A DNA stretch of 64,000 bases from Antilocapra americana. Taxonomy: Eukaryota; Chordata; Mammalia; Artiodactyla; Antilocapridae. Shown here piece after piece: positions 10,501 to 22,884 of the stretch. The notes under the pieces are model-generated. The model saw only the letters and a program-made list of their open reading frames with translations, had not been told where the DNA came from and made no database searches. Location of the stretch: contig ML661796.1 in the NCBI GenBank assembly GCA_007570785.1, positions 1,234,284 to 1,298,283 on the forward strand, given 5' to 3'. The position numbers were made by a program, and so were the translations under genes. Within the stretch, counting starts at the first letter, position 1; the number at the start of each line of letters is the position of its first letter.

Positions 10501-11829
10501 GCAGTAATCCCTGATCTCAGTAAGTAACTTTTCTTTTCAACTTCACCACATAGCTTTCTTGAGGAAGTAAGCAAGTGGACATCAAACATTAAGCATCTAC
10601 TGTGTGCAGAGAACTGAGATACAGGGGCTCCAGAAATGAATAAGAATGAAGAAGCATTTTTGGCAGAACAGGTAGGAGTGGTATATTTTATGGACAAAAA
10701 CGTCCTGACCTGAGAAAGGCAGTGTGAAGATAAAAGGATCAGAAAAGCCTCAGAGACAGGGATGTGTTGGTGGCAACCAGAGAGAGATAGCTACTGGTTG
10801 TCAGAGATCAGGGAAGCTAGGAAGAGCTGTGTCAAGCTGGAAATCTGTTCGGAGACAGTGATGAAGCCAACACTCTTTGATTGCCTAAAATTGGCTGTGC
10901 AGAAATGGATGGCAATGGAGACGTTTGCTGCTGGGGAAAGAATATACTTTAAATTTAATGAGGACAACTCCAGAAGCCCTGCTGATTCCTGATTGATAAG
11001 TACTAAGGCGCCTCACTTAACTTGCAGGCACAGCTGTCTGCCCGGAGTTTTGGTGGGTACTGGGCAGCAGCTCGGCCCACAGGGAAACAATCCCTGCCTT
11101 TTTGCCTGTTTGTGATTTCACCTCCTGGACAGCAAATGAGAGAAGGAGCAATCCCGGAGCCCCGAAATCCCCAAAAGGTTATTTTGTCCAAGGCCAATGT
11201 TGCCTATTGAATTCTCACCAGTCTGATTAGAAAGGATTATTCCGGAGGTCTGTGAAGTATCTAGTAACCAATCTTCCTGAGTTATTTTTGAATAGCTATT
11301 GAATGGATAATTTCCATACCCATTATCAAAATGATATGCTGGAGGTGAAATTTAGCTGTATTGTATTTGATCAGTAATTGTAGAAATGTTTCCCTCAGAT
11401 TTAATGCCTTATTGGCAGCAGGTCTCCCTACAGGCGCTAAAGACTTTGGGATACTTTTTGCTTGACACAAATGCTTTATTACTGTAATATTTTTGTTGCA
11501 GTGGGAGGAGGGGGGACTAAATTTATTTGGGCATCTGAAGATGAATACAAAAGTTGTTTTTTTTTTTTTTCACCTCCTGAGAGCAGCATTTGGCAACATA
11601 GTGTTTTCCACCAGTAACAGCAAGTGGATAATATATCTCCCAGTCACCCAAGCATCAGTGCCTGGAACAAGAGTGGACCCCATGGCTTCTCATGGATCAC
11701 AAATCCGATGACAATAGCCATTCATTTAGGTCCCTGTTACCAGAAACAAATGGAATAGGAAATGAAGGTTGAGCTAGTTGACCGTGGAAAGGTATCTCGA
11801 GTCCTGAGGTTCACTTTATGCCTCTGCCT
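10501..11829. other. Unique sequence with an L2-like trace
   Basis: An L2-like trace lies at 10585-10650 (catctactgtgtgcagagaa). The rest is unique, with short frames on both strands. Confidence 0.4.
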
Positions 11830-12175
11830 TGCAAAATTCTAGATCTGCCGCTGCCCATGGTAATATGAGGCAAGACATATGCATAATTTTAATTTTCCCA
11901 GTAGCCCCATTTTAAAAAGTGAAAAGAAACAGCTGAAATTAATTTTAATACTATATTTTATGTATAAAAAACATAAAATATATCCAAAAGTAAAACATAT
12001 CCAAAAAAGCATAAGTTCCACATAAAATCCATATAAAATTATTATTTACATTTTTGATACCAACTCTTCAAAACTGGGGGTATGTTTTACCCTTAAGTAG
12101 CACATCTCAATTCAACTAGCCACATTACACATGGCTACTGGCTGCTCTATTGAACAACACAAGTCTAGCTTAAGC
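11830..12175 (-). mobile_element. Old interspersed repeat, family not named
   Basis: agcacatctcaattcaacta, catggctactggctgctcta and attgaacaacacaagtctag match a common old mammalian repeat in reverse. I recognise the pattern but not the family name. Confidence 0.45.
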
Positions 12176-12179
12176 TGCA

Positions 12180-13021
12180 TACCAGGGATGGCAGCTTCCA
12201 GTTAGCCCCTGACTTGAACTGGTCCGTTTGGTTTATTCTGCCTCTAGGCCAGGGAAAAACTCAGATTGCCCTCATCTGAGTTTTACATGCAGCCCTGTCC
12301 CCATTCAATCCTGTAGTCCTATGAGACCCTGCCAGGGTTGTCAAACCCTAAAATCAAAATTATCTGCTGACAGTCAGGACAAGTATGGTTGCACGATCAT
12401 GATTTATGCACAGAAAGGAAAAGGCAGCCTCCCACATCACTTTCAGACGGAAACGAGAGTAGGCACTCAGCCAGCTTCAAGGTTATCCAAGTGTACTAAA
12501 ATCCGTCAAGATATCTGACCCCTGATCACCTTTCAGGGTTAGCCACTTTACTAGAGCTAGGCTGGGCTTGTGGATACTGATTTTGGAAGCAAATTCCAAT
12601 AGAACCAAAACAAAGATGTCTCACTGGGTTAGTTTTACATTGCCATAATAGAATTCTGAAATGAATATGGTTGGAAATTGGCAGGAAAAAATAGATTACT
12701 CTTGATTGAAAGTCTTTTTAGTTATAGAATGATAATGCTGCTTTAATTTTCTTTGCTGTGATGGGTTTCAACTCATAGCTACATATCCTAGGCATACTGC
12801 AAGAATGTTATTCCATAGAACAGTGGAATATGGTGGCTACAGTGTAGGCTACCATACTTTGGGGAGCTATAATGCTACATTTGATGTGTGGAGACTGATT
12901 TGGCATTGATCTCTCTTCTCTCTGGTACAGCAACCTAATCCTATCAGTGTCTAATTGTTTCATATGTATGAGATTTGTCTGTTTGGTAATATGGTTCAAT
13001 TACTTGAAGATAAAGTAATTC
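12180..13021. other. Unique sequence
   Basis: A 96-codon frame at 12228-12518 shows no domain and is likely chance. No repeat is recognised. Confidence 0.4.
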
Positions 13022-13348
13022 ATGGCAATCCACTCCAGTATTCTTGCCTAGAGAATTCCATGGATAAAGGAGCCTGGCAGGCTAGAGTCCATGCGGTCAC
13101 AAGAGTCGACACGACTTAGCGACTAAATCACCACCACTACCATATTCTCTGGCTTCCCAGGTGGTGCTAGTGGTAAAGAACCCACCTGCCAATGAAGGAG
13201 ACAAAAGAGACACAGGTTTGACCCCTGGGTTGGGAAGATCCCCTGGAGAAGGAAACGGCAACCCACTCCAGTATTCTTGCCTGAAGAATCCCGCAGGCAG
13301 AGGAGCCTGGCCGGTCAGACACAATTGAAGCGACTTAGCACTTAGCAT
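13022..13348 (+). mobile_element. Two adjacent Bov SINEs (Bov-A part, then Bov-tA)
   Basis: A headless Bov-A body lies at 13022-13130 (ggcaatccactccagtattc). A Bov-tA in the same orientation follows at 13151-13348 with a small internal duplication in its head (aggagacaaaagagacac). Confidence 0.85.
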
Positions 13349-14248
13349 GTTCTCTGTCCCCCCACCCAAGTCTAGCACAGTGCTGAGGCTTTGATGCCAT
13401 TAATGCTTGTCCACTTGACCTGACAATCTATCTCTGAATAAGGTATGGTCATTTTTCTGTGATATTGGCAAGTTGCTATTACTTCTTACTCCCCTTCCTT
13501 GAATGGCTTCATTTAACTATTTCATGAGCTTTGCTTTGATTAAGGCAACTAATGATGAATTACCATACCATACTACAAATGTGAGCTGGTGAAAATTGTC
13601 ACTTAGTTGATTTGTCTACTTAACATTAAGAACTGTTGGTTGATCTTGAAAGGTATTTTGAAATTCTTCATAAATTTTCAGTCTCTTCAATTTATCAGAC
13701 ATTTTGTTGAATGCTTCCTAGGTGCTAACCTGGACAATGGTTTCAAAGAGCTTGGTTTCTATGTTCAGCACTGTCTACTAGGGACATTTTAGGACACTGT
13801 ATTACATTTTTCATTATAAGAATAAATGGAAATTTAGAAAAGCAAAAGGAATAATACTAATGACAAGAAACATCTGAAACTTATTTGAGACAAGATGGAA
13901 ATCATTGGATATATTGTAACATGGTAAATATTTAGCTTTAATTGGATTTTCATTGGACTTAGGGCAGTTGTGTCCTCAATTTACAATTCTGGAACATAAA
14001 TAAAACAATGAACATCTATTTCTGAAAAATGTTACTAGCAAGTAAAGGATACTTGGAGATTTTTATACTATGTTTTAGCTCTCTGGGAATCAACTCCCTC
14101 TCATGTTGCCCATAACATGAGAATCTACTGTTTGACTTATATATTGGATTCTTGCATATATTTTCAGGATTCATTTATATAAGGAATCAGGGAGCTACTT
14201 GAGTAATGTTTGGAATCATCAGCTTTAAGATGATGGTTACACCCTGAA
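13349..14248. other. AT-rich unique sequence
   Basis: No repeat family or frame over 61 codons is recognised. Confidence 0.4.
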
Positions 14249-14432
14249 GGAATTCCCTGGTGGCCTAGTGGTTAAGACTCCACGCTCCCTATGCTGGGGG
14301 CCTAGGTTCCATCTCTGATTAGGGAACTAGAGCCCTCATACCACAACAAAGATTGATCGGAGATCCTGCGTGCCACAACTAAGACCCAGCACAGCCAAAT
14401 AAATAAGAAATATTTAAAACAAACAAAGAAAA
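14249..14432 (+). mobile_element. CHR-2 type SINE
   Basis: gaattccctggtggcctagt, ttagggaactagagccctca, cagcacagccaaataaataa. Confidence 0.88.
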
Positions 14433-14480
14433 CCTTGAGGTATAGCTGCAACTAATTCCTAAATGTCTCACTGGTTGGTT

Positions 14481-14688
14481 ACTGTGTCTGTCAACACCTT
14501 ATTCTGCCAAGTTTTTTGGTTGACAAATGTGTGTGTGTATGGGCTTCCCTGATAGCTCAGTTGGTAAAGAATCTGCCTGCAATCCAGGAGACCCTGGGGT
14601 TGATTCCCGGGTTGGGAAGATCTGTTGGAGAAGGGAAAGGCTACTGTGCCTATCAACACCTTATTTTGCCAAGTTTTCTGGTTGACAA

Positions 14689-14742
<54 letters not shown>
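14481..14742. repeat. Diverged 60-base duplication around a Bov-tA fragment, with (GT)n
   Basis: The unit beginning actgtgtctgtcaacacc at 14481 recurs as actgtgcctatcaacacc at 14643. Each copy is about 58 bases and ends in a GT run, the second extended to 14742. A Bov-tA head (14540-14642) lies between. The copies differ at about six positions. Confidence 0.85.
14540..14642 (+). mobile_element. Bov-tA SINE, head only
   Basis: The tRNA-like head 'gggcttccctgatagctcag' to 'gggaagatctgttggagaag' is present; the rest of the Bov-A body is missing. Confidence 0.85.
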
Positions 14743-14752
<10 letters not shown>

Positions 14753-14837
14753 AAAGACAATTCATTACTAAGTTTAATCACTGGAAAAGTCCCATTTTTG
14801 AAAAATCACACTTTTCTGAATTTCTCCCATTATTTTT

Positions 14838-15108
14838 CTTTCTTTTTTTTAAATTTATTTATTTATTTTATTTTATTTATTTTTTTTATTATTGTTTTTG
14901 CCATACATTGTCATGATATCACCATGGGTTTACATATGCTTCCCCTCCAGGTCCCCCCTCCCTCCTCCCTCCCCCCCGGAAAATCTCGCTGCACCAGTCC
15001 CGAGCATCAATCCTGGGCTGGCGATTGATTAGACACATGACAATTAACATGCTTCAATGCCCTTCTCCCATATCATCCCACCCTTACCCTCATCTTATGC
15101 CACTCAGA
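14838..15108 (-). mobile_element. 5'-truncated L1 3' end
   Basis: A T-rich (ttta)n start, then reverse L1 3' end: tgccatacattgtcatgata, gcatcaatcctgggctggcg, ttctcccatatcatcccacc. Confidence 0.88.
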
Positions 15109-15784
15109 ATTGAGAAATGGACAGAGTTAAGCAATAAAGTAGATTAAAATAAGAGTAAGTGAAAGCTATCTTGTAAGCCTGCCAATGTGACCACAAAAAA
15201 AAAGCTTTTCTTTAACAATAAAGTCCTGGTTTTGACTGAAAGTAGACCAATATGTTGAGAGGCAAAGAAAAAATTTTAGCCCATAAAAATGGCCTTTTAA
15301 AAAACGGAAGCTATCCAATTTGCTTGGCTAAAAGATGCGTTGCCAGGCACTTCTACCTCTTTGGAAATTAGTCCCAGCAGGTGAACTATTACGTTCCCAT
15401 CTTGGGCTAGAAAAGTATGTGCTGGGAGTCACCAGCCTCATAATCTTGGAATTTATGTAAAATTACATACCCATGAACTTTACAAACCAAATGAATGCAT
15501 TTAAGACAATTTAACTCTGCATGGTTGAAAGAAACAGATGAGAATGGATGTTTGAAGAATAACCTCTTTGGCATGCAGACTGCCCTTCTTTCTCATGCTG
15601 ACATTTAGGTTAATGCCGAAGTGATATTTAAGAGAAAAAAAGTATGCATGTCCTATTGAGAACTTTTCAAAGTTGGATTTTTATTTGCCATTTTCTCTTG
15701 TGAAATTCACAAAACAAGGTAGTTGTCACGAAAGCCATTATAATCACAGGTGTGATGTTGAGCCCTGTTAGTTAACATGTACCT
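15109..15784. other. AT-rich unique sequence
   Basis: No repeat or frame is recognised. Confidence 0.4.
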
Positions 15785-16380
15785 TAGCCATTTGCAAATA
15801 TTTTCTTCTAGTCTATAGGTTGTCTTTTCTTTTTGTTTATGGTTTCCTTTGCTGTGCAAAAGAGTATAAGTTTGATTAGGGACCATTTGCTTATTTTTGC
15901 TTTTATTCCCTTTGTCTTGTGAGATTGACCTACGAAAATATTGCTATGATTTATGTCAGAAATGTTTTAGCAACAAGGATGGAGATCACCATATTAAGTG
16001 AAGTCAAATAAAGACATACCATATAGTATCACTTATATGTAGAATATAAAATATAACACAAATGAACTTATTTACAAAACAGAAAGAGACTCATAGACAT
16101 AGAAAGGAAATTTATGGTTACCAAAGGGGAAATGCAGGGGAGGAACAATAAATTTAGAAGTTTGGAATTAACAGGTTCACATTATTATATATAACATAGA
16201 TAAACAACAAGGGCCTACTGTATAACAGCACAGGAAACTATATTCAATACATCGTAATAGCCTATTAAGGAAAAGAATCTGAAAAAAATATATTTGTGTG
16301 TAACTGAATCACTTTGCTGTATACCCAAAATTAACACAACATTGTAAATCAACTAGATGTTGATAAAAGAAGTTTTTTAA
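15785..16380. mobile_element. Old L1 with inverted 5' part
   Basis: 15785 to about 15960 is L1 ORF2 in reverse (ggtttcctttgctgtgcaaa). From about 15965 to 16380 it is L1 3' sequence in forward orientation (agcaacaaggatggag, ggaaactatattcaatac). The two parts are joined head to head, as twin priming produces. Confidence 0.7.
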
Positions 16381-16439
16381 AAATATACATACGTCAGACA
16401 AACCAGCTCATAACCTGTTGGGATGGTTTTCTGATTTTT

Positions 16440-17125
16440 TTCTGAAAGGTGGTACCTAGAGCTCTGCTTCTCTAAGTTGAATGTGCATGTGACTCATGTG
16501 GGGATCTTGTTAAAATATGTATCCTGATTCTGTGGGTCTGGGATGGGGTCTGAAACTGAAATTTTTTTTTCAATGAATAACAAATTTTATTGAGGTATAT
16601 TTTGCATCTCATATAGTTCATCCTTTCAAATATATATATATATATATATTATTGTAACAAATTAAATAAAGACTTTTTACTTTACAATATTGTGTTGGTT
16701 TTGCCATACATTGACATGAATCCACCATGGGTATACATGTGTTCCCCTTCGAGAATCCCTCTCCCACCTCCCTCCCCATCCCATCTCTCTGGGTCATCCT
16801 GGTGCACCAGCCCCGAGCACCCTGTATCAATGCATGGAACCTGGGCTGGTGATTCATTTCACATATGATAATTTACACTCTTCAATGCCATTCTCCCATA
16901 TCATCCCACCCTCGCCCTCTCCCATTGAGGCCAAAAGACTGTTCTATATGTCTGTGTCTCTTTTGCTGTCTCGCATACAGGGTTATCATTACCATCTTTC
17001 TAAATTCCATATATATGTGTTAGTATACTGCATTGGTGTTTTTTCTTCTGGCTTACTTCACTCTGTATATGAAATTTCTTATAAGCTCTCAGGTGATGCT
17101 GATGCTCCTGATTCAGAGGCCAGAG
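16440..17125. mobile_element. MER5A remnant interrupted by L1
   Basis: The left half (16440-16563: gtgactcatgtggggatctt, tgggtctgggatggggtctg) and right half (17071-17125: ctctcaggtgatgctgatgc) are MER5A. The words tgaaattt occur on both sides of the L1-derived block (16556-16563 and 17070-17077). Confidence 0.7.
16566..17069 (-). mobile_element. L1 3' end inside MER5A
   Basis: A T-rich start with (AT)n at about 16630-16650, then artiodactyl L1 3' end in reverse (tgccatacattgacatgaat, atgccattctcccatatcat). The first part (16566-16620, ttttattgaggtatattttg) looks like an older L1 tail and may be a separate insertion. Confidence 0.8.
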
Positions 17126-18151
17126 GCAAGGTGGCTACAATACAAGGCAAAATTTATGCATTCAGAAATGCATGCTGTCTTCCTTTACAGGAGGCAGGAT
17201 TCACTTAGGAAATGAATGTGTTTGCTCCTCCATTTAAATATTTATTTGGAGACTGTCTTTGTGAATGAAAGGACAAGAGAAGTTGCTTCTTGAGTATGCA
17301 GTTATGTACCAGAGACTGTGTTGGGCACTTCCATTAAATTTTGAGAAGTGCCAAGCAAGGAAAAAAGGCTTAGGGAGATGTCCTCGTCTAAGATTAAAGC
17401 TCCTTTCCTCTGGATCGTCCTGTCTCCATGGTTCCAATCTTAAGACCATCGCCAAAGGTGCTAATTCAAGTCTTCTTCAATATGATTTCTGCGATTCTCA
17501 AAAGAAATGTAGCTCAAGTTGAAAATGTTTTACCTCATTTTATGAAATTTAATAGAGTCCCATGACATCTCTGAATATACTATCCATGAGTTACTTTGAA
17601 AAAGGGGAACAGGAAATTGATGGCAGAAAATATACCCAACATTTTAAAGCAACTTAGTTTCTGCTCAATCCTGAAATCAGATCTCATTCTGCCTTGGAAT
17701 AAGGGACATGATTAGAAATAAACAGAACAATGAAGTTATTCCACTAAATTCATCTCATCAAGCAGTCGCCAAGAACTTGCTGCATGCACTGTTTTCAGGA
17801 GACTGGAAAGAGGAAGGGCCAAGCTCTGCTTTCAGAACTGCATGGGCAGGTATCCAAACGAGTTGGACAAAGTGCAAGAAGGTAAAGGACAGAAACAAAA
17901 TGCCAAGAGCATCACATCAAGATTCAGGGGAGGGAGAGACCATCACCTATTGGGGGCATCAGGAAAGCTTTCCTGGCCAAGGTGATGTCTGAGGTGAGCC
18001 TTGTAGGATGGACAGATTTCCACATGCAGCCCTGATAAGGGGTGTGTGTGTGTGTCCAGGAGAAGAAGAAGCATAAAAAAAAAAAAAAAAAAAAAAGGCA
18101 TGAAAGCAGAAAAGTGTAGGCTATATTCAAGGGACTTTGGTTTGGCTGAAA
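17126..18151. other. Unique sequence; poly-A run
   Basis: A run of about 22 A stands near 18076-18097. Frames at 17265-17522 and 17708-17992 are under 100 codons and show no domain. Confidence 0.4.
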
Positions 18152-19767
18152 TGTAGGACACATGGTGGCTTCTCTTGTTGCAGAGCACAGGCTCTAGGGC
18201 ACATGGATTCCAGTAGTTGTGGCTCCCGGGCTCCAGAGCATAGACTCCATAGTTGTGGTGCATGGGCTTAGTTGCCATGAGGCATGTGGAATCCTCCTGG
18301 ACCAGCAATGGAACCTATGTCTCTTGGATTGGCAGGCAGATTCTTTTTTTTTCTTTTAGTTTTTTTTTAAATTGAAGGATATTTGCTTTACAGAATTTTG
18401 TGGTTTTCTGTCATACATCAACAAGAATCAGCCATAGGTACACCCATGTCTCCTCTTTCCCATAACCCTCCCCATCCCACCCTTCAGCCTGTCACAGAGC
18501 CCCTGTTTGAGTTCCCTGAGTCATATAGCATATTCCCATTGGCAATCTATTTTATATATGGTATTTCAAATTTCCAAGTTACTCTGTCCATACATCTCCA
18601 CTTCTCCTGCCTCCCCTCCTCCCATGTCCATAGGTCTGTTCTCTATGTCTGTTTCTCCTTTGCTGCCCTGAAAATAAATTCATCAGTGCCATTTTTCTTG
18701 ATTCCATATGTACGCATCAGTATACGATATTTATATTTCTCTTTCTACTTACCTCACTCTGTATAATAAGCTCTAGGTTCATCCACCTCATTTAAACTGA
18801 CTCAAATGTATTCCTTTTTAATGGCTGAGTAATATTCCATTGTGTATATGTACCACAACTTCTTTATCCATTCGTCTGTGGATGGACATCTAGGTTGCTT
18901 CCATGATGTAAAAATCGCAGTGAACATTGGGGTACATGTGTCTTTTTCAATTTTAGTTTCCTCAGGGTATATGCCTAGGAGTGGGATTGCTGGGTCATAT
19001 GGTGGTTTTATTCCTAGCTTTTTAAGGAATCTCCATACCATCTTCCATTGTGGCTGTATTAGTTTACATTCCCACCAGCCATGCAAGAGGGTTTCCTTTT
19101 CTCCACACCATCTCCAGCATTTATTGTTTGTAGACTTTTTGATGATGGCCATTCTGACCGGTATGAGGTGATATCTCATTGTAAATTTGATTTGCATTGC
19201 TCTAATAATGAGCGATGTTGAGCATCTTTTCACTTGTTTGTTACTCATCTGTATGTCTTCTTTGGAGAAATGTCTCTTCAGGTCCCTTTCCCACTTTTTG
19301 ATTGGGTTGTTTGTTTTTCTGGTATTGAGTTGTATGAGCTGCTTGTACGTTTTGGAAATTATTTGTCAGTTATTTCCTTTGCTATTATTCTCTCCCATTG
19401 TGAGGGTTGCCTTTTCACCTTGTTTGTAGTTTCCTTTGCTGTGCAAAAGCTTTTAAGTTTAATCAGGTCCCACTTGTTTATTTTTGGTTTTATTTCCATT
19501 ACTCTAGGTGGTGGGTCAAAGAAGATCTTGCTTTGATTTATGTCATCAACTGTTCTGCCTATGTTTTCTTTCCTCTAAGAGTTTTATAGTTTCTGGTCTT
19601 ACATTTAGGTCTCTAATCCATTTTGAGTTCATCTTTGTGTATGGTGTGAGGTAGTGTTCTAATTTCATTCTTTAGCACATAGCTGTACAGTTTTCCCAGC
19701 ACTACTTATCGAAGAGGCTATCTTCTGGCAGGCAGATTCTTAACCACCGGTGCATCAGGCAAGTCCA
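18152..19767 (-). mobile_element. CHR-1 type SINE split by L1
   Basis: The left part (18152-18345: ggtggcttctcttgttgcag, tagttgccatgaggcatgtg) and right part (19742-19767: accaccggtgcatcaggcaa) make up one reverse CHR SINE after the L1 is removed. Confidence 0.85.
18346..19725 (-). mobile_element. 5'-truncated L1 inserted in a CHR SINE
   Basis: 1380 bases of L1 in reverse orientation: T-rich tail, 3' UTR, then the C-terminal third of ORF2. The ORF2 part includes [20 protein letters not shown], then [17 protein letters not shown], then [14 protein letters not shown], open for 148 codons at 18802-19248. A perfect 16-base duplication, tggcaggcagattctt, flanks it at 18330-18345 and 19726-19741. 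The copied target is part of the CHR SINE. Confidence 0.95.
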
Positions 19768-20539
19768 GGTTTACAAGTTTTTTTTTGTTTTATCAGGCTA
19801 TAAGCCCTTAAAATAAATGGGCAGTCAGTGTTCACACTATGAATGATTCATGTTTGTAGCCCTAGTAGTCCTAGTACTGCGCCCTGCACCCAGTAGATGC
19901 TCCAATACACATCTGTTTGTTGGATGAATGAATGAGCTTATTTAGCCTGTTGTTTGTTTATTTTTCTTTGGTCATAAAAACAATACATCAGTGCCCCATG
20001 CCTCCTGAAGGCTTCAGTAAGCTGCCAAATAACGTTACTAGATTTATGACTGGATTAGTGAAAAGCTTGTAGCAAAATTATCCTAGTGAGGAAATGATCC
20101 TTTGGGGGACTTCAATTTCAACTGGTTAAGTCAACATTAGTTTTAAATGAAATAAAACATCTCATTGTGTAGACTTTGTGTGGCTGATAAATATGCCAGA
20201 AAGAGTTTGTCCCAGGGCACCCTGCACTAGATTCAAATAGGAAGAAACCCACCCTGCAAAAATGAAGAAAAGGGAAGCATGCTGTGTGACCTTATAAGAG
20301 TTACTCCTCCTCTTGGGGCTTCCGTTTCTGTTTTTTTTCGTGTGTAAATGGGGTTTTATTTCAATGACCTCCAAGTTTTCCTCCAGCCAAGCCATCTATG
20401 TTTCTCTTGGATGGTAAGCAGATTACCAGTTCACACTGGAGAAAGTCCCAGATGGCTACTCCCCTTAAGTACCTGGCATTCAATCCCACTCTTCCACAAG
20501 GACCCCCTTCTAGTAACCCTGCTGGGTACAAGGGACATG
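19768..20539. other. Unique sequence with an L2 end
   Basis: An L2 3' end is likely at 19857-19937 (gcaccc-agtagatgctcc, ttggatgaatgaatgagc). The rest is unique. Confidence 0.45.
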
Positions 20540-20765
20540 CATGCGTGCATACTAAGTCATTTCCGTTGTGTCCAACTCTTTGTGACCCTATAGAGTGTAG
20601 CCCACCAGGCTCCTCTGTCCATGGGATTCTCCAGGCAAGAATACTGGAGTGGGTTGCCATGCCCTCCTCCAGGGGATCTTCCTTACCCAGGGATTGTAGC
20701 TGTGTCTCTTATGTCTCCTGCATTGGCAGGAGGATTCTTTAACCCCAGCATCACCTGGGAAGCCC
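20540..20765 (-). mobile_element. Bov-tA SINE
   Basis: Reverse Bov-tA, gtgtccaactctttgtgacc through cagcatcacctgggaagccc. Confidence 0.92.
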
Positions 20766-21029
20766 ACAAGGGACATAGTCAGATTTGAACATGTCCCTTG
20801 CCAATGACTCCACTGGGTACATTTCCACAGAAGGAAAGGCACATGGAAATCTGTCCAGGGAAGAAGACCCATGCTGGCCAGCCAATCTAGCGTATAAAAT
20901 TATCCCTCTTGCTTCCAAATATCCAAAATGGCTGAAAAAGAATGAGATCACGAATCAGAACCTAGGCCTGATGCATCAGTCATCACTGGGAGCTCACAGC
21001 CACATACTATAACAGGAAGGAACCTGTTA
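20766..21029. other. Unique sequence
   Basis: Nothing is recognised between the SINE and the LTR. Confidence 0.35.
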
Positions 21030-21385
21030 TATGGATTGAAGGTATATGGTCTCCCAACTTCACATGTTGAATTCTTAACCCCTAAGGTGATGGTATTTGG
21101 AGGTGGGGCCTTTGGGCAGTAATTAGGGCATGAAGGCTGAGCCCTCATGAATGGGATTAGTGCCTCGATAAAAGAGACCCCAGAGAACTCTCTCCTCCCT
21201 TCCACCATGTGAGGACATAGCAAAAAGAGAACCATTCATGAACCTGGAAGTGGTCCTTCAGCAGGTATTAGGTGTGTCAGTGTCTTGGTTTCAGACGTCC
21301 AACTTCCAGAACTGTGAAAAATCTGTCTTATAAGCCACACAGCCTATGGTGTTGTGGTTATAGAAGCCCGAATGGACTGAGACGG
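21030..21385 (+). mobile_element. MaLR-type LTR remnant (MLT1/MST-like)
   Basis: ggatttggaggtggggcc-like words (atttggaggtggggcctttg), cataaaagagaccccagagaa-like sequence, ccaccatgtgaggacat and ccagaactgtgaaaaat are typical of MaLR LTRs. No internal part is attached. It is an ancient retrovirus-like relic without coding capacity. Confidence 0.75.
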
Positions 21386-21577
21386 GAAAAGCCACCTCCT
21401 CACGTTTCCTTGTCCTGTCTCATATGCAGGTTTAAGGAGCCCATTCTCTGAGCTCCTTTCTTGAAAGCACCACCGTGAGTCTAACTGAAGTAGTTGGTTT
21501 GTTCTCAGCAACTTATCTCAATCCCCATCGCAGGCACCAGAGGAATAGTAAACTTTCTGTTCAGACACAGTTTTGCA

Positions 21578-21835
21578 TTCAACAGACACTGGTTTGAAGT
21601 TGGGCTTCATCAGCAATGAGCTCTGTAACCTTGATCTAGTCACTTCCTCTCTTTGATCTTCAATTTCCTCGCCTATCACATGTGGATGATAATAGTACCT
21701 TCCTCAAGGACTGATGTGAGGAATGAGTGAGCTTATGCTTTTAGTAAAAAACTTGGAGCAGCACCCCACATACAACAAAAATTCAACAAATGTTGACTAT
21801 TATCACTATTATTATTAACAATAAAACTTTCTAAG
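21578..21835 (+). mobile_element. MIR remnant
   Basis: actggtttgaagttgggctt, ctcgcctatcacatgtggat, caacaaatgttgactattat: full-length MIR order. Confidence 0.78.
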
Positions 21836-21975
21836 TGTAGTTAAGCCCCAGTAATTCTGAATAAGGTATTAGTGGGTGGTGGTTGTGGGGGTAGAAAAAT
21901 TTCTATCAGGATTTAGTGATAGGAAAATCATTATTGATATGAAAATCATATTTATATAGGACTTATTTTGTGTCC

Positions 21976-22193
21976 ATTCAGTGGCACTAGTGGTAAAGAA
22001 CCTGCCTGAAAATGCAGGAAATGTAAGAGACGCAGGTTTGATCTGTGTAGGGAAGATCTCCTGGAGGTGGACATGGCAACCCACTCCAGTATTCTTGCCT
22101 GGAGAATCCCATGGACAGAGGAGCCTGGTGGGCTACAGTTCATAGGCTTGCAAAGAGTCAAACACGACTCAAGTGACTTAGCACACAGCACAT
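21976..22193 (+). mobile_element. Bov-tA SINE
   Basis: Full Bov-tA body in + orientation with a degraded head. The duplication tttgtgtcc lies at about 21967-21975 and 22195-22203. Confidence 0.88.
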
Positions 22194-22202
22194 ACTTTGT
22201 GT

Positions 22203-22400
22203 CCTGTTAAACACTTTATATATTAACTTAATCCCCACAACAACCCTATGAAGGAGGTATTATTATTATTCCCCTGTTATAGAAATAAAATCACTGAGAC
22301 ACTTGTCCATAGTCACATCACTGTTAAGTGACAAAGTTGGGGCACGAGCCCAGGACACCTGGCTTCAGAGCCTACACTCAGCCCCACTGCTAAACTGCCC
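22203..22400 (-). mobile_element. MIR remnant
   Basis: Nearly full length in reverse: cccacaacaaccctatgaag, aatcactgagacac, gagcccaggacacctggctt. Confidence 0.8.
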
Positions 22401-22884
22401 CTATGTAGCTAACTTTAGAATTGTGTGAATAGAAACATTGCTTTACAAGCTCAGACTTGAAGTGGTAAACTTTCTGATCACTCACAGTATCTTCTCCTGT
22501 AATAAATGACCACTAATTAATTGTGATTAGCACATTATTCACGTGAAATAGTTGTAGGCAAACTGCTGCCACTAGAGGTAGAAAGTGGCAAGAAATGTAT
22601 TCATGTTCCCTGATGAGAAGGGAGATGATTCTTCTGTCTTGATTCTCCATGGCTGGCCTTACCCAACCCTTCTTTCCATCAGTGGTAGACTTCAACTCAG
22701 CACACACAAGATTAATGCTTTTATGACAAATGACTCTTATTTACACACAAAAGATTTGTTCATTAAAGTATTTGCAAGATTCTTTGAGGCTGTTTCAACA
22801 TCTTTCTCACTCTCTACCCCCACAAAAGCAACCAGTCCGTTTAGTTAAGTAGGAGAGAGGAAAATCAAGCTGGCTGTATTTTCA
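22401..22884. other. Unique sequence, no gene recognised
   Basis: An 87-codon frame at 22585-22848 shows no known domain and is probably chance. Confidence 0.4.
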
